A DNA stretch of 64,000 bases, from positions 5,084,001 to 5,148,000 of the forward strand of contig NZ_CP009428.1 in NCBI RefSeq assembly GCF_000758725.1, read 5' to 3'. Below, piece by piece: positions 7,972 through 17,688 of the stretch (the first letter of the stretch is position 1; every line of letters begins with the position of its first letter). The stretch is from Paenibacillus odorifer. Its GTDB lineage: Bacteria > Bacillota > Bacilli > Paenibacillales > Paenibacillaceae. The notes under the pieces were generated by a model. It had not been told where the DNA came from. It did not search any database and saw only the letters and a program-made list of their open reading frames with translations. The translations under genes were made by a program, and so were the position numbers.

Positions 7972-8829
7972 ATGAAAAAGAAAATTTACGTACCTATCAT
8001 TTTATCCTTACTTCTGCTATTTAGTTTTGTTTCTATTACTAAAGCAAATACCACAACAGTATCAAGTTTAATTCCGGTAATGACATCTAATACTTCTCCA
8101 TCTGGAGTGGTAAGTGCAAGTAGCGAATGGGGTATTGACCATCAAGCATTCAACGCATTTAACAATAACAACAACGACTATGGATGGGCTTCTAAAGAAG
8201 GTGTGCCATATGGATGGATAGCTTATGAATTTGAAAGTCCACAAATTGTTAACTCTTACTCTCTAACAGGTCGTGGCAAAAACGAGAATGTAGCTAAAGA
8301 ATCACCTAAAAATTGGACTTTCGAAGGATGGGATGGGGAAAACTGGGTTATTCTTGACACTCAAAACAACATTACTGGTTGGACTACATCAGTGAACAAA
8401 GTATTCGCGTTTAATAATGAAAAAGAGTATAAAAAATACAAATTAAATATATCAGAAAATAATGGATACTCTTATTTTGTTACTATTGGTGAAATAAAAA
8501 TGAACTACACTCCTGCTCCAGAACCAACTGCCACACCAACACCAGAACCAACTGTTACGCCTGTTCCAACTCCATCTGCTACTCCGGAAGTTCCAACAGG
8601 TGACAGAGCAATTTTGACAGTAACTCTAACCACTGGGTTAGAAAAAGAATTTGATCTACCAATGTCAGAAGTTACTACATTCCTAAATTGGTACGACAGT
8701 GTTTCGGGATCTGCTAAGTATGGAATAGATAAGCACGAGAACAACAAAGGCCCTTTCAGCAAACGTACAGAATATGTTGTACACGATAAGATACTTACCT
8801 TTGAAGTTAGTGAATACACAATTGAATAA
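7972..8829 (+). CDS. Secreted discoidin (F5/8 type C)-like protein with P/T linker
   Basis: The 285-residue protein starts at the ATG at 7972, set by AAGGAGATACAT. It has a signal peptide (MKKK plus a hydrophobic stretch, cut near TKA), then a jelly-roll domain of the discoidin type (QAFNAFNN, GWIAYEF, NWTFEGWDGENW, GEIKM), which normally binds carbohydrate or surface ligands. A proline/threonine repeat linker (about residues 183-215) joins it to a C-terminal domain of about 75 residues (ILTVTLTTGLEKEFDLPMSE) that I do not recognise by name. No sortase or SLH anchor is seen. It is a probable secreted adhesion or binding protein and has its own terminator. Confidence 0.75.
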   Translation: MKKKIYVPIILSLLLLFSFVSITKANTTTVSSLIPVMTSNTSPSGVVSASSEWGIDHQAFNAFNNNNNDYGWASKEGVPYGWIAYEFESPQIVNSYSLTGRGKNENVAKESPKNWTFEGWDGENWVILDTQNNITGWTTSVNKVFAFNNEKEYKKYKLNISENNGYSYFVTIGEIKMNYTPAPEPTATPTPEPTVTPVPTPSATPEVPTGDRAILTVTLTTGLEKEFDLPMSEVTTFLNWYDSVSGSAKYGIDKHENNKGPFSKRTEYVVHDKILTFEVSEYTIE

Positions 8830-8836
8830 ATAAAAG

Positions 8837-8868
8837 CACCCCGCTGACCTATTAAGGTTGACGGGGTG
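8837..8868. terminator. Terminator after the discoidin gene
   Basis: CACCCCG pairs with CGGGGTG, and the stem extends through CTGACCT/AGGTTG. The T run is short. Confidence 0.7.
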
Positions 8869-9454
8869 TTCTTATCACTGCTCTAAATTCAAATCGCACT
8901 CGCACCAAATGGGCACGAGCAAGCTTTATTGAGTCTGGTGTATATCCCTCTACGATTCCGTCGTAATCCATCTTGGTACCATAAAGATACCATAAATCAA
9001 ACCAACACTGCCATAAGAAACTCCCCGCTTCCTTGTACCGCTCTATATTAGTCAAATCTTTAGCCATTTCCGTTTCAGTCGGCTTAGTACCCGCACGTAG
9101 TTGTGAGGTTGTCAGTCCAGAAGTCATTTGAAAATGCTATGCATCCTTATTAAGGAAAAAAACACCGCCTCAGTTGAAGCCAAAAGATTTTGCCTCTTGA
9201 ACTACCTCCGTCCAATCAGCCACTTTACCACCGTCGCCGTCACGTTTTATATCCCAAGATACTTGTTTCCCATCGGGTAATAACACTGCAAGGTCGATAG
9301 CTAGTCCAAAGTCATAATAACTAGTTCCACCCTTTGCATTGATAACACTAAAGCTGAGTTTAATGCTTCCTAGTGCATTTAGAGCGACTTGCTCAGCAAT
9401 AGTTCGAAATAGTTGAGTGAAACGGATAGGCATTCCGAGTGTAACAGCGTTCAA
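8852..9454 (-). pseudogene. Decayed M15 (CwlK-like) peptidoglycan peptidase, prophage endolysin remnant
   Basis: Two pieces match the intact M15 peptidase at 31466-32152. One (9170-9454) has INAKGGTSYYDFGLAIDLAV and WTEVVQEAKSFGF, equal to NAKGGTSYHNYGLAFD in the intact copy. The other (about 9060-9127) has MTSGLTTSQLRAG, equal to MTFGLTIDQLRAG. The segment with the last zinc ligand (YSHLQ) is deleted, and the first ligand H is replaced by Y, so it is inactive. It follows a dead holin gene, the normal order of a phage lysis cassette. Confidence 0.75.
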
Positions 9455-9545
9455 TTAAAACTGTGATAGCTAAAATAACGGGATGGAAACCAATAAATCT
9501 CGTAGATGATTTACTCTTTACTCGATCCAGTGTCAGAGACATTAA

Positions 9546-9977
9546 TCATCGTTCCCTTTCTGCTGGTAGCGCGTTATCCAACTCACTACCTCCCCACTTG
9601 AGCACTACATCCAAGAGAGGTAATGGAAGTGAATCTCCCCACACTGTCCGAATTGAGTTAGGACTCATGCTTTGTAAAACATGAAATAGGTTACTGATGG
9701 ACAGTGCTCCAAACCTCAGGCAGTCCAAACACCATGTTCAAAAGATGTCCATCGGCCGGAAGCAGTAACATAAAAAATGTTCGGGAGACTCCATCAATTC
9801 CGTATTTACTAGCATGGGTGTTGTCTTTCTTGCCTGCTCTAATACCTGATAACCAATCCATGATAATAAAAGCGCGACCATGATGGTTACGACATCGTCC
9901 GCCTCCCCATATTAATAATCATATGTCGGAATAAGTACTGCACCTACTGTTGACGTAGCGATTTGTGATTTAGTCAT
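9546..9977 (-). pseudogene. Decayed phage holin gene
   Basis: Broken frames on the minus strand add up to a holin of the toxin-secretion/phage-lysis type. The start is at 9977 (MTKSQIATSTVGAVLIPTYD). The next frame reads MDWLSGIRAGKKDNTHASKY and GIDGVSRTFFMLLLPA, and the last reads FHVLQSMSPNSIRTVWGD. At least one stop and two frame changes separate the parts. With the M15 remnant downstream this is a dead prophage lysis module. Confidence 0.65.
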
Positions 9978-9993
9978 TATAATTCGCCCCTTT

Positions 9994-10217
9994 CTATTGT
10001 TTTTCCGGATTAACTACTACTTCTAAATTTGAATCTTCTTTTGGTTGCAACGCAGCTAATATTTCACCGACTCTAAGATCAACTTGCTGCAATATCTCAA
10101 GTTGTGGCCCGGGGTAAAATTCTTATACTGTTATAATCGCTTCAACTAACACTTCAACTTGTCTCGTCAGAAGAAGTGCTAATTCAAGTTTTTTATAAAT
10201 ATCAGCCCTGTTCCTCC
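9994..10217 (-). pseudogene. Small phage-type helical protein gene with internal stop
   Basis: The frame reads DIYKKLELALLLTRQVEVLV, AIITV, a TAA stop, then LEILQQVDLRVGEILAALQP to its end 17 nt upstream of the holin start. Position and composition suggest a small gene of the same phage lysis region. The family is not recognised. Confidence 0.45.
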
Positions 10218-11045
10218 TTCCAGACAAAAGTAAAAGCCCCCAAAATATTGGATTGGATTTCTTATAAATTGAACTTATCTAGAAATATTCGTAATCACTG
10301 CGGATTTGATGACCACCGTTAACTCCAGGGCATTTAAGGAGGATACAGTGAAATAATGTAGAATTCTGGTAATGGAAAGAAGAGGATATTATTAAGCCAA
10401 AGAAGGAGGAAGAAAAGCAATGGAACTCATTAATGGATCTGTCGATAAGGTATCGGCAAGGAATTTCCCTAAAACATCCGGCGACATCAACAGAACTTCA
10501 TCTCAGGATGCCACCAAGAGTGATACGTAAGGAGAACAATAACATGTGTAATAAACAAGCAGCTAATAGTCAGCCTTTATTTGAGCATCTTTAATTTGCT
10601 TTGAATCAAATATTTTTACATAAATGCCCGACTTTGTGTCATGAAAAATCTTGTATACTGAGATATCGTGTCTTCTTTCTCATTTACTTCTCCAATTCCA
10701 CAATCCGCATATCGACATCAGATAGCTGCTGCTGGAGAACGGTGAGATCGGACTTATGCTTTAATAGAATTGCCTCATACTGTTCAAGTACTGCTTTTGC
10801 TGTTTCACCAGCGCCTCTATTATTTTTGAGAATTTCTGCTGACTTGATACAAATTCATTTGTAACTCGTATGCTTGCCCAGATAAAAGATGGAGAACTTA
10901 GATATGTGTAAATCAGTGTCCATTCTGACAAACAAAGAGTAACGCTATTGAAAGCTTTACCTGGGGTTCTAATATAGGGACAAAGTTCTTATCAAGTGCT
11001 TCTAATTTGTCCAATATTATCATCCTTTGTTAAGGAATTTTTTCC
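10218..11045. other. Degraded element DNA, no intact gene
   Basis: Short coding-like pieces remain. At 10421-10530 on the plus strand one reads MDLSIRYRQGISLKHPATST. At about 10690-10830 on the minus strand one reads like a coiled coil (AVLEQYEAILLKHKSDLTVL). Both are cut by stops, and I cannot assign either. No ribosome-site-supported frame over 60 codons is convincing. Confidence 0.4.
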
Positions 11046-11059
11046 GAAACCAATAAAAA

Positions 11060-11088
11060 ACAAAAAAACCTTGATTTCTCAAGGTTTT
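11060..11088. terminator. tRNA-flank hairpin AAACCTTGA/TCAAGGTTT
   Basis: This is the same hairpin that follows the intact tRNA-Leu at 30632-30660, carried along with the tRNA fragment. Confidence 0.7.
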
Positions 11089-11096
11089 CACTGTGA

Positions 11097-11155
11097 TGCC
11101 GAGGACGGGGGTCGAACCCGTACGGTACTCACGCACCGCAGGATTTTAAGTCCTG
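11097..11155 (-). repeat. tRNA-Leu(UAA) 3' fragment (att scar)
   Basis: The 59 nt match the tRNA 3' part through the anticodon loop to TCCTG, with one change (CACGCACC for CACGTACC). The 5' half is replaced by unrelated sequence. It is not a functional tRNA. Confidence 0.85.
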
Positions 11156-11282
11156 AAACGGTCTTCGTAGACCCTTTTCTACGCTACGGGAAGATTGAGC
11201 ATAAAGCCTTTAACCATAAGGGTTATGGGTGCTTTTTTTCGTTCTATACTCTCTGCGTTCAGAGATTTGGATATGCAGCCAT

Positions 11283-11303
11283 GTTAGCAAAAATGTTAGC
11301 AAA
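11283..11303. repeat. GTTAGCAAA direct repeats, 12-bp period (candidate arm sites)
   Basis: GTTAGCAAA occurs at 11283 and 11295. The same pair occurs next to two other att or tRNA sites (19771 and 46920), which supports a role in integrase binding. Confidence 0.55.
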
Positions 11304-11335
11304 ATGAAGGGGAGCAGCATACTTAACTAACTCAA

Positions 11336-12520
11336 TTAAGAACCGCTCCATCCCTTACCTATTATAGCCCACTTAATTGTTTGAGAGAAATGTTTAAAAT
11401 AATCTCTGTAAGACCATTCTGTATAATCTTGTATCATTTTTATACGGTATTCAATACTTGGGTGGGAATGCCAACTATTATATCTTGAATAATATTTTTG
11501 AAACCACAAAATATTTGAGTTTTCAGCCGCTTCTTCAACCTTTAACCTCTCTAACAACTTAAGCATACCCTCTCTCATGTTGCCTGATAGCTTACAACTT
11601 TTTCTATCTGCACGTAATTCTCTGATCTGAAACCAATATCCATGTTTGCTGCAAAGAAAATACAAAAAAATAATGATAATCGCGATTAGTAAAAGAGGGA
11701 GAGCAATTATTAAAACTAATGCAAATAACGGAATAAGCTTGCGAAAAAGATCAATTAAAGAAGCATAAAGCATAGTTCCAAATAAGAATCCATAGATTGT
11801 TCCTAAAGAAAATAGCGAATTGTTAGAACGATAATCCTTATTACGAATATGCATTAGTTCATGAGCTATCAATGCACGAAGCTCATCAAATGATAATTTT
11901 TCAGACGAATATGATGAGATGAGTACAAAGGACAACCCTTTTCTAAATCGTGGTTTTAGTATAGCGTATCCTCCTGTATTATCACTGGGATATACGCAAA
12001 GAATTACATTTGAAACACCAATTTCTTTCCTTAGTTCATTTAATATCTGCACAGCTCTATCATCTTGTTCGCTCGGAAGAAAACGCTTAAAATTCTTTAA
12101 CCACGCTTTATAAAGAAACATTTTTTCATAAACTTGTTGAAGATACTTTAAGAAGCTTACTAAAGATTTTCTCCAAAACTGTTCTACACTTGTTTTTTCA
12201 ATTGTTTTTATCTCCTGTTCCCTTAAAACCACTTTTTCAAACTCATCTGTTGTCTGGACCCAAGAATCAGACCATTTAAAGCCCACGGCGAAGGAAGCGA
12301 TTATTATCAGTGCATGCTGAACCCAGCCATATTGAGACTGAAAAATAAAGAATAGTATGACAGCAGGTGATAACTGAAGCCAAACTAATAAAACAATTCC
12401 TAACCAATCAATTATCTTATCTTGTTTTTTCCTATTATTAATTCCAATTAAAAAATGAACTAGACGACCGATTCCCGAAAAATTACCTATTAAAAAGCTA
12501 ATGGAATATAGTAATCCCAT
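11336..12520 (-). CDS. Membrane M48-family zinc metallopeptidase
   Basis: The 394-residue protein has two hydrophobic segments in the first 95 residues and two more around 245-295. The zinc motif HELMH is at residues 220-224, and a downstream RELRADR supplies the third ligand, as in HtpX/Ste24-type M48 proteases. The active site should face the cytoplasm. A good ribosome site (GTAGGAGG) precedes the ATG. It is the third gene of a minus-strand run behind HEPN and PIN-like genes with gaps of about 70-100 nt, so co-transcription is likely. In that setting it may serve defence or toxin control rather than housekeeping; this is inference. Confidence 0.85.
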   Translation of the reverse strand: MGLLYSISFLIGNFSGIGRLVHFLIGINNRKKQDKIIDWLGIVLLVWLQLSPAVILFFIFQSQYGWVQHALIIIASFAVGFKWSDSWVQTTDEFEKVVLREQEIKTIEKTSVEQFWRKSLVSFLKYLQQVYEKMFLYKAWLKNFKRFLPSEQDDRAVQILNELRKEIGVSNVILCVYPSDNTGGYAILKPRFRKGLSFVLISSYSSEKLSFDELRALIAHELMHIRNKDYRSNNSLFSLGTIYGFLFGTMLYASLIDLFRKLIPLFALVLIIALPLLLIAIIIIFLYFLCSKHGYWFQIRELRADRKSCKLSGNMREGMLKLLERLKVEEAAENSNILWFQKYYSRYNSWHSHPSIEYRIKMIQDYTEWSYRDYFKHFSQTIKWAIIGKGWSGS

Positions 12521-12591
12521 GTATTCCTCCTACAAATCCTTAGATTTGACATAATCAAGGATAAAGACAATGAACTCTATGCAGAACCTTA

Positions 12592-13659
12592 TTATTGGTT
12601 ATCTTGATAATTTAAATGCCCTTTATCAGCTACAATTTCCATTAACCTATGTTTTTCTTGTTCAATTAGTTGGCGCAAGTATATTTTTGGGTCTGCGCCG
12701 AAGTCCGGTATTATCCTGTTTCTTTGATTGAAATTTACTACTTCGAATATTTTCTGGGAATCACTCTTGGAAAATACGGCTTCAATCAGCGTACCTACGC
12801 CACCACTAGTATACGTATTTATAAATATTCTTTTTAGTAGAATATCATTAGTTGCGAACATAAAAATCTCATCCATAGTTTTTTCGTAATAATGAAAGCT
12901 GCTCCAATTCGATAAATAATTTAGATCCCACGCTTGATTTCTGCAACCGACAAGTATTTTTTCTATGTCATTACTTCCTGAATTTTTAGGTGCTTTGATT
13001 CCAGATTGACTTGTAAACAACATTGCTGTATAAACCAAGGTGCTCTCACAAATTAACAAATATTTATAATTCCACATTAAAAAATCCAACATCTTTTCAA
13101 CCGGCGATAGTTCTCGTCGTCTACATAAATATACTACATGAAGCATTTCTGCAATGTGCATTAGTAGGTGATCATCATCTTCATTATATTCAATTTCTGT
13201 AATAAAAGGTTCCGTTGGCAGTGGACACACAGGAATACTATCTATAGCCCCTTCGGCCAAACGCAGCCACATCATACTAGGGTAATAATCAAAAATATTG
13301 TTGAATTCTCGAAGTTCCCTTTTGGGTTCAATTATGTCATTTATTTTAGTAGCATACTCCTTCAATGCTAGCCCTGGACTTGCAGGGTAATTATTCATAA
13401 TCATCCATGTCATTAATAATGCAATTCTTCGCATCTCTTGTTCATCTTTTAGATAACCATCACGAGTAAGCTTTAGTAAACTACTTAAGAGGTTTCTGTC
13501 AAGCATAACAGAGACTTTTTTTGTAGTTTTTAAACCTAATAACTCCTTGTGATCTATTTTCCCTTCACGAGAATACTTCGGATGAAATATTAGTTGTAAT
13601 TCGCATAACGTTTCCCAAATGAAACTGTACTCTTCATCATCCATTACTAAAAAGCTCAT
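12592..13659 (-). CDS. Uncharacterised protein with PIN-like nuclease pattern
   Basis: The protein is about 355 residues; the start at 13659 has AGGGTG upstream. I do not recognise the family by name. The pattern fits a PIN-like RNase: a hydrophobic strand ending in an acidic residue (VSVMLDRN, D54), an acidic residue about 50 later (LALKEY, E101), and near the C-terminus WDLNYLSNW followed by MFATND (D272). These match the usual three to four acidic positions of the PIN fold. No membrane segment is visible. It lies between a HEPN RNase gene and a membrane protease gene on the same strand, so the three probably act together. Confidence 0.5.
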   Translation of the reverse strand: MSFLVMDDEEYSFIWETLCELQLIFHPKYSREGKIDHKELLGLKTTKKVSVMLDRNLLSSLLKLTRDGYLKDEQEMRRIALLMTWMIMNNYPASPGLALKEYATKINDIIEPKRELREFNNIFDYYPSMMWLRLAEGAIDSIPVCPLPTEPFITEIEYNEDDDHLLMHIAEMLHVVYLCRRRELSPVEKMLDFLMWNYKYLLICESTLVYTAMLFTSQSGIKAPKNSGSNDIEKILVGCRNQAWDLNYLSNWSSFHYYEKTMDEIFMFATNDILLKRIFINTYTSGGVGTLIEAVFSKSDSQKIFEVVNFNQRNRIIPDFGADPKIYLRQLIEQEKHRLMEIVADKGHLNYQDNQ

Positions 13660-13756
13660 AGCTATCACCCTAGTCCTTAGAAATACAATTACGGTATTAT
13701 GTGATTACCTTTAAAAGAAACGCCCCAGCAGCATTCATGTTCGATATTTTTTAATG

Positions 13757-15340
13757 CTAAAATATCTGCTTCCATGTATCTTCAAACTTATCTAAATACA
13801 TAGGTGCTACCAATCCGTTTACATCTCTTTGCTCATTTCTTAGCTGTTCCTCTCGATGAACAGCTAAGACTAAAAGTATAATTGCTTCCCTTGAATACCG
13901 TAACAATTGCATACAAGTACTTTTGAAAACATCAATTTTTATAGATTTAGCCAATGTATCACTTAATGCTGGTTCTTCATGAGGAATAAATAGAGAATCA
14001 TGTAATTTAAAATAACGATGTTCGAGTGAATGCCTTATATCTGCAATCTGCTTGATAGCAGGTTCTAGGTAATCGTGTTTAATCTCTTTCTTTCCTATAT
14101 CTTTAAACAGCCAATATAATCCTATAAGCGGAAGGTTATACGTATCTGCTCCTGTCATTGCTTTCTTCAAATCAAAATTATACTCATATCCGCCTTTTCC
14201 ACCTTTTCTTCCTTCCCATATACTTTTATAAGATACATCTCGCTCCTTAATTCCAAGTTCAAAATAGTCGTTAATGAAAAATGCTATACGGTCGAATAAG
14301 GAATATAAACTCCTGAATGCACACTTAACCATCTCAATACTTAATCCGTATATAGGAAAGTCAAGCGTATTGTACATAAGAACCTCTTTGTCTGAGTAAT
14401 GTTCCCCCCGGTTATGTAACCCATCATAAATCATAAACCTAGCGGAAACATATTCTTGCTTCAACTGATTGACCAGTCCATGAAATTTGAAGCCTACATG
14501 AATATCTGTAACAATGTCGGGAAGATGAATACAATCATGCGCAACCAATGGGTAGTAAAAAGCATCATTAAGCGTGTTTAGAAACAATGTGTTCTCTAAA
14601 CACCACATTCTATAATTCTTCTCTTCACTTGTCTCCCCCATAGACATGTCTTCAAAACTATATGGTTCCTCTAATAAATCTTCAGAAAAGCACCTCTCTA
14701 GCCATTCTTTTTGTCTTAAAAAACTGTGCCTCGCATCTTCATGTAAATCCCCTTCTAACGCCTCTAATAATAATTGGTAAGCCTCGTTAAAAAAGATATG
14801 ACCATGCCCAATGTCATAGTCATATTGTCCATAAGTGATCAATTTAGCTGCCATATTTCCTACTGCCATCGAAAAGTGACTAGAAACTCCATACTGTAAT
14901 TGCGAAATAGATTGTAATAATCTACCACACTGATTTAGATCATTTGCATAATTAACATATAGCATTTGCAAATAGTTCGAATAATATTGTTTTTCTACAG
15001 CATCAGCCTTATTCCATGAATCATTATTTTCTCTAAAAGTTCTAAAAAACTCTAGGCTTTTTCTGTATAAATATATACAGAACTCAAAGTCAGATTCATT
15101 ATTACTTTCTTCAGAATATTGCATTACATCATTATGAACTAATGAAATATAATTAGCATAAGAAGTTGCACCATGATACCCCAAAATTGCTTTATCTAAT
15201 TCAGAAAAATCAGAGGAGTTGAATTTCTCAAGAATATCTTCCGCTATGCTTTTTAAAGTTTGAGTATCTTGTTGATCAAAAGCTTGATCTGCAAACTGTG
15301 CAATTATATCAACATCTTTATTTATAGGAATCTTATTCAC
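13757..15340 (-). CDS. LA2681-like HEPN-domain protein, predicted RNase
   Basis: The 527-residue protein consists of helical repeats up to about residue 220, then a conserved block (WCLENTLFLNTLNDAFYYPL; HDCIHLPDI). The C-terminal helical region holds RHSLEH at residues 436-441, the R-x4-H catalytic signature of HEPN RNases. From memory the block resembles the LA2681-like HEPN family, known from genomic surveys of conflict systems. HEPN proteins typically cut RNA to stop growth on infection. The start is probably GTG, with the ribosome site unusually close. It heads a three-gene run with the PIN-like and M48 genes in an island next to an att scar. Confidence 0.65.
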   Translation of the reverse strand: MNKIPINKDVDIIAQFADQAFDQQDTQTLKSIAEDILEKFNSSDFSELDKAILGYHGATSYANYISLVHNDVMQYSEESNNESDFEFCIYLYRKSLEFFRTFRENNDSWNKADAVEKQYYSNYLQMLYVNYANDLNQCGRLLQSISQLQYGVSSHFSMAVGNMAAKLITYGQYDYDIGHGHIFFNEAYQLLLEALEGDLHEDARHSFLRQKEWLERCFSEDLLEEPYSFEDMSMGETSEEKNYRMWCLENTLFLNTLNDAFYYPLVAHDCIHLPDIVTDIHVGFKFHGLVNQLKQEYVSARFMIYDGLHNRGEHYSDKEVLMYNTLDFPIYGLSIEMVKCAFRSLYSLFDRIAFFINDYFELGIKERDVSYKSIWEGRKGGKGGYEYNFDLKKAMTGADTYNLPLIGLYWLFKDIGKKEIKHDYLEPAIKQIADIRHSLEHRYFKLHDSLFIPHEEPALSDTLAKSIKIDVFKSTCMQLLRYSREAIILLVLAVHREEQLRNEQRDVNGLVAPMYLDKFEDTWKQIF

Positions 15341-15396
15341 CCCTTAATAAATGTATTTGGTTATTAGCAATTCAAGTTTTGAAAAAGCTCACCCAT

Positions 15397-16354
15397 TTAT
15401 CCATTTAACAGCATACTTTCGCTTACAAACGGCTCTGACTCAATATTAAATTTAGCAACTTTCTTTTGTAATAAGTCAATTAGAGAAATATTCCGAGTTA
15501 AAACCATTCTCAAATCATAACCATCCAATAATAAAAATTGATTTGTCCGGGTGTTGCTTCATTAAAGGAAATACATGTGGAGACCATCCACCAATTGAAA
15601 GAAACAATCCCATAGTTTGTTTGCCTGAGCGAGCAACCTTTCCGTATAATGAATCTAATTGTTTCATATCAGTTAACTGACTTGTCCATTTCATTTCCAC
15701 GAGGTAATGTCATCCATCCAGTTTAAATGCTCCGTCGATTTGTTCTCCTCCTTCATTACGTCGAAAGCTTTGCATTAGCGCAATGTCATATACATTAAAG
15801 AGCATATTCATTAATTGTTCTAACATTAAACCTCACTTTTGAGGATTATCTTTCATCATAACAAGTTCGTCATACATCATTAACAGAAGTTTTGATTGAT
15901 TATTGATTTCATGTTCCATTTCCAAAGTTGCTCCTCGTCTTTCTTCCTCCAATCTCTTTCTTTCCTTTTCTTCTCTTAGAATTTGCTTCTCTTTTTCTTA
16001 CATTATCTCTATTATATTCAGAACTTCTCTCGCTTTCTGAACAGTAGCTCTTGCAAGCATTTCATTATCAGTTAAATGAAATTGATTCCAGTTAGCTGCA
16101 ATTTTTATAATTGAATTAATATTGTTCTTGTATTCTAGTTTCTTTTCCAGTTCCTGAACTATTATGCTCCCCATATCTCGTTTAGTGAGTGGTTTCCCAT
16201 CTACACTACGTTTTTTCATAAGACCCGCAAAGAACTTTTCACTTATTCCAGCTGGTCTAAGTATAAGTTCGTACATTTGAGTCTTTTTGTATACTAAACA
16301 TGCGATTATATCTATAATAAGCCTTTTAATATCAGTATTTGCATGCATAACCAT
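15397..16354 (-). pseudogene. Dead PD-(D/E)XK restriction-endonuclease-like gene
   Basis: Starting at 16354, one frame runs for nearly 950 nt and is broken by three in-frame stops (after NIIEIM, after KDNPQK and inside FKLDG-HYL) and one frameshift near 15533. The ancestral protein had a helical N-terminus, a charged coiled coil (EKERKRLEEERRG) and a C-terminal nuclease domain with FRRNEGGEQIDGAF..HYLVEMKW, fitting the D-x(n)-ExK core of Mrr/PD-(D/E)XK enzymes, then QTMGLFLSIGGWS. It lies just upstream of the HEPN gene, so a defence locus here is partly dead. Confidence 0.8.
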
Positions 16355-16607
16355 TACTCCTATTCGGAACTGGAATCAAAAAAAATACAATCAGTTGAGA
16401 AATGATAATAATCATAAGGGACGCAGATTAAGATGATATATGAACTGAAGAAACGGGAAATACTAGTATATATGAAAGATATCTAGTTGTGGACAGAAGC
16501 TACCAAATTGCAGATGTCTTAGAAGATCTCTTGAATTGATTGATCGCAACTGAATTAGGGGGTAAAATAGAGATTCCTTACCACTTATATGAATTGCAAG
16601 AGAATTT

Positions 16608-17344
16608 TCATTCCCCTTTGATTTGACCTCTAAAATAAAGTCCTATGTGTTCTAAAAATTCAAGGTATTTGAATCTTATTCTCTCATTTCTGTTTATAAT
16701 TTCATATATTTCATTTAGTTGAATATCAGTAACTTCGCTATTTCTAACTGTAGTAAACTTTCCTTTCCATTCCTGAATTCAGCAAACTCTTCGATCAATA
16801 TTTGTAATTGAATATAATGATTTTCTTCGATATTAAGCCTACTTTTTTCGATTTCTTTTTTCGTAACAATAAGTTGTTTTACGTATTAATTAAACCTTCT
16901 TGCACCTGCACTATTCCAGAGATCATCCGCTTTAACTTTCAGATCAATCAAGGTTCCCCATAAAGTATTTTAAAGTTTAAATTGATGTTCAGAATATCTA
17001 AAAGCATGGGCTTTTTGCTTCTCTATTTCTGCTCTATGTATATCGAGTTCTTTTTGATAATTAGCTTTCGTTTGTTCAAGTTTCATTTGTATTTCACCCT
17101 TAGTTTTCTCAACTTCCTTTAATAACACTTCTTGAAGGCTCGCTTTTTCCTTTTCTATTTGAGACAGCATTTTAGTTGCTAATTCTGCTTTTTCTTGTTC
17201 AATTTTCTTTTCAGTCTTCCGCTTAGTGAAGTAATTCATAAGTCCAGTAATGATTGCTGCTACAACAATTGGTGAAGTAAACATAATAATTAAGGTTTTA
17301 ACTATTTTTTGAGTAGTCAATAGATCGTTAAATGTATTCAACAT
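16608..17344 (-). pseudogene. Broken membrane-anchored coiled-coil protein gene
   Basis: The first 124 codons are open: an N-terminal membrane segment (PIVVAAIITGLMNYF) and a long coiled coil (KKIEQEKAELATK onwards). A TAA where a Tyr codon is expected (HQFKL-stop-NTLWGTLIDLK), a second TAA and a frameshift near 16780 interrupt the remaining 120 or so codons, which end at a TGA near 16608. The ancestral protein would be about 245 residues, of a type often seen beside restriction or abortive-infection genes. The family name is not known to me. GGGGG before the ATG gives the start. Confidence 0.65.
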
Positions 17345-17496
17345 ACAACCCCCGTAAAAATCTTCATACTTTTATTGTATATACCATTTGATAAAATTAC
17401 CATAATGCTTTTTCCCGCCTTTTACTATACGAACTTATATTAATCTCTGAAACAGGATAAAATTTTAGACTGCCTGCTTTTAGTCGAGGGTTACAG

Positions 17497-17625
17497 CGTC
17501 TATCCCACGTGCTTCCGCTGTTGTGTCCGAAATCTCGCAAGACTAGCGGAGATCAAGAAAAAGCGCCAGTCCACGGCTTTAATCCGTTTCTTGGCGCCTC
17601 TGTTGTGTCTTACGTGGAATAGGCG
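17497..17625. other. Structured 129-nt inverted-repeat element
   Basis: CGTCTATCCCACGT (17497-17510) pairs with ACGTGGAATAGGCG (17612-17625) at 12 of 14 positions. Inside are a hairpin ATCTC/GGAGAT and a nested AAGAAA/TTTCTT with GCGCCA/TGGCGC, so a folded RNA or a small mobile element is possible. It lies about 60 bp downstream of the holin-like toxin gene. The rest of 17345-17688 shows no gene. Confidence 0.4.
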
Positions 17626-17688
17626 TACAATAGCGTTGAATAAGTTCAGCGGAGTGATAACTGTTATCTTGGAGGATGGCCGGTTATT

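Noticed and set aside
10996..11307. 103-codon open frame over the tRNA-Leu fragment
   Set aside because: It reads through the tRNA remnant (GGRTRT-type artefact) and the GTTAGCAAA repeats; no ribosome site.
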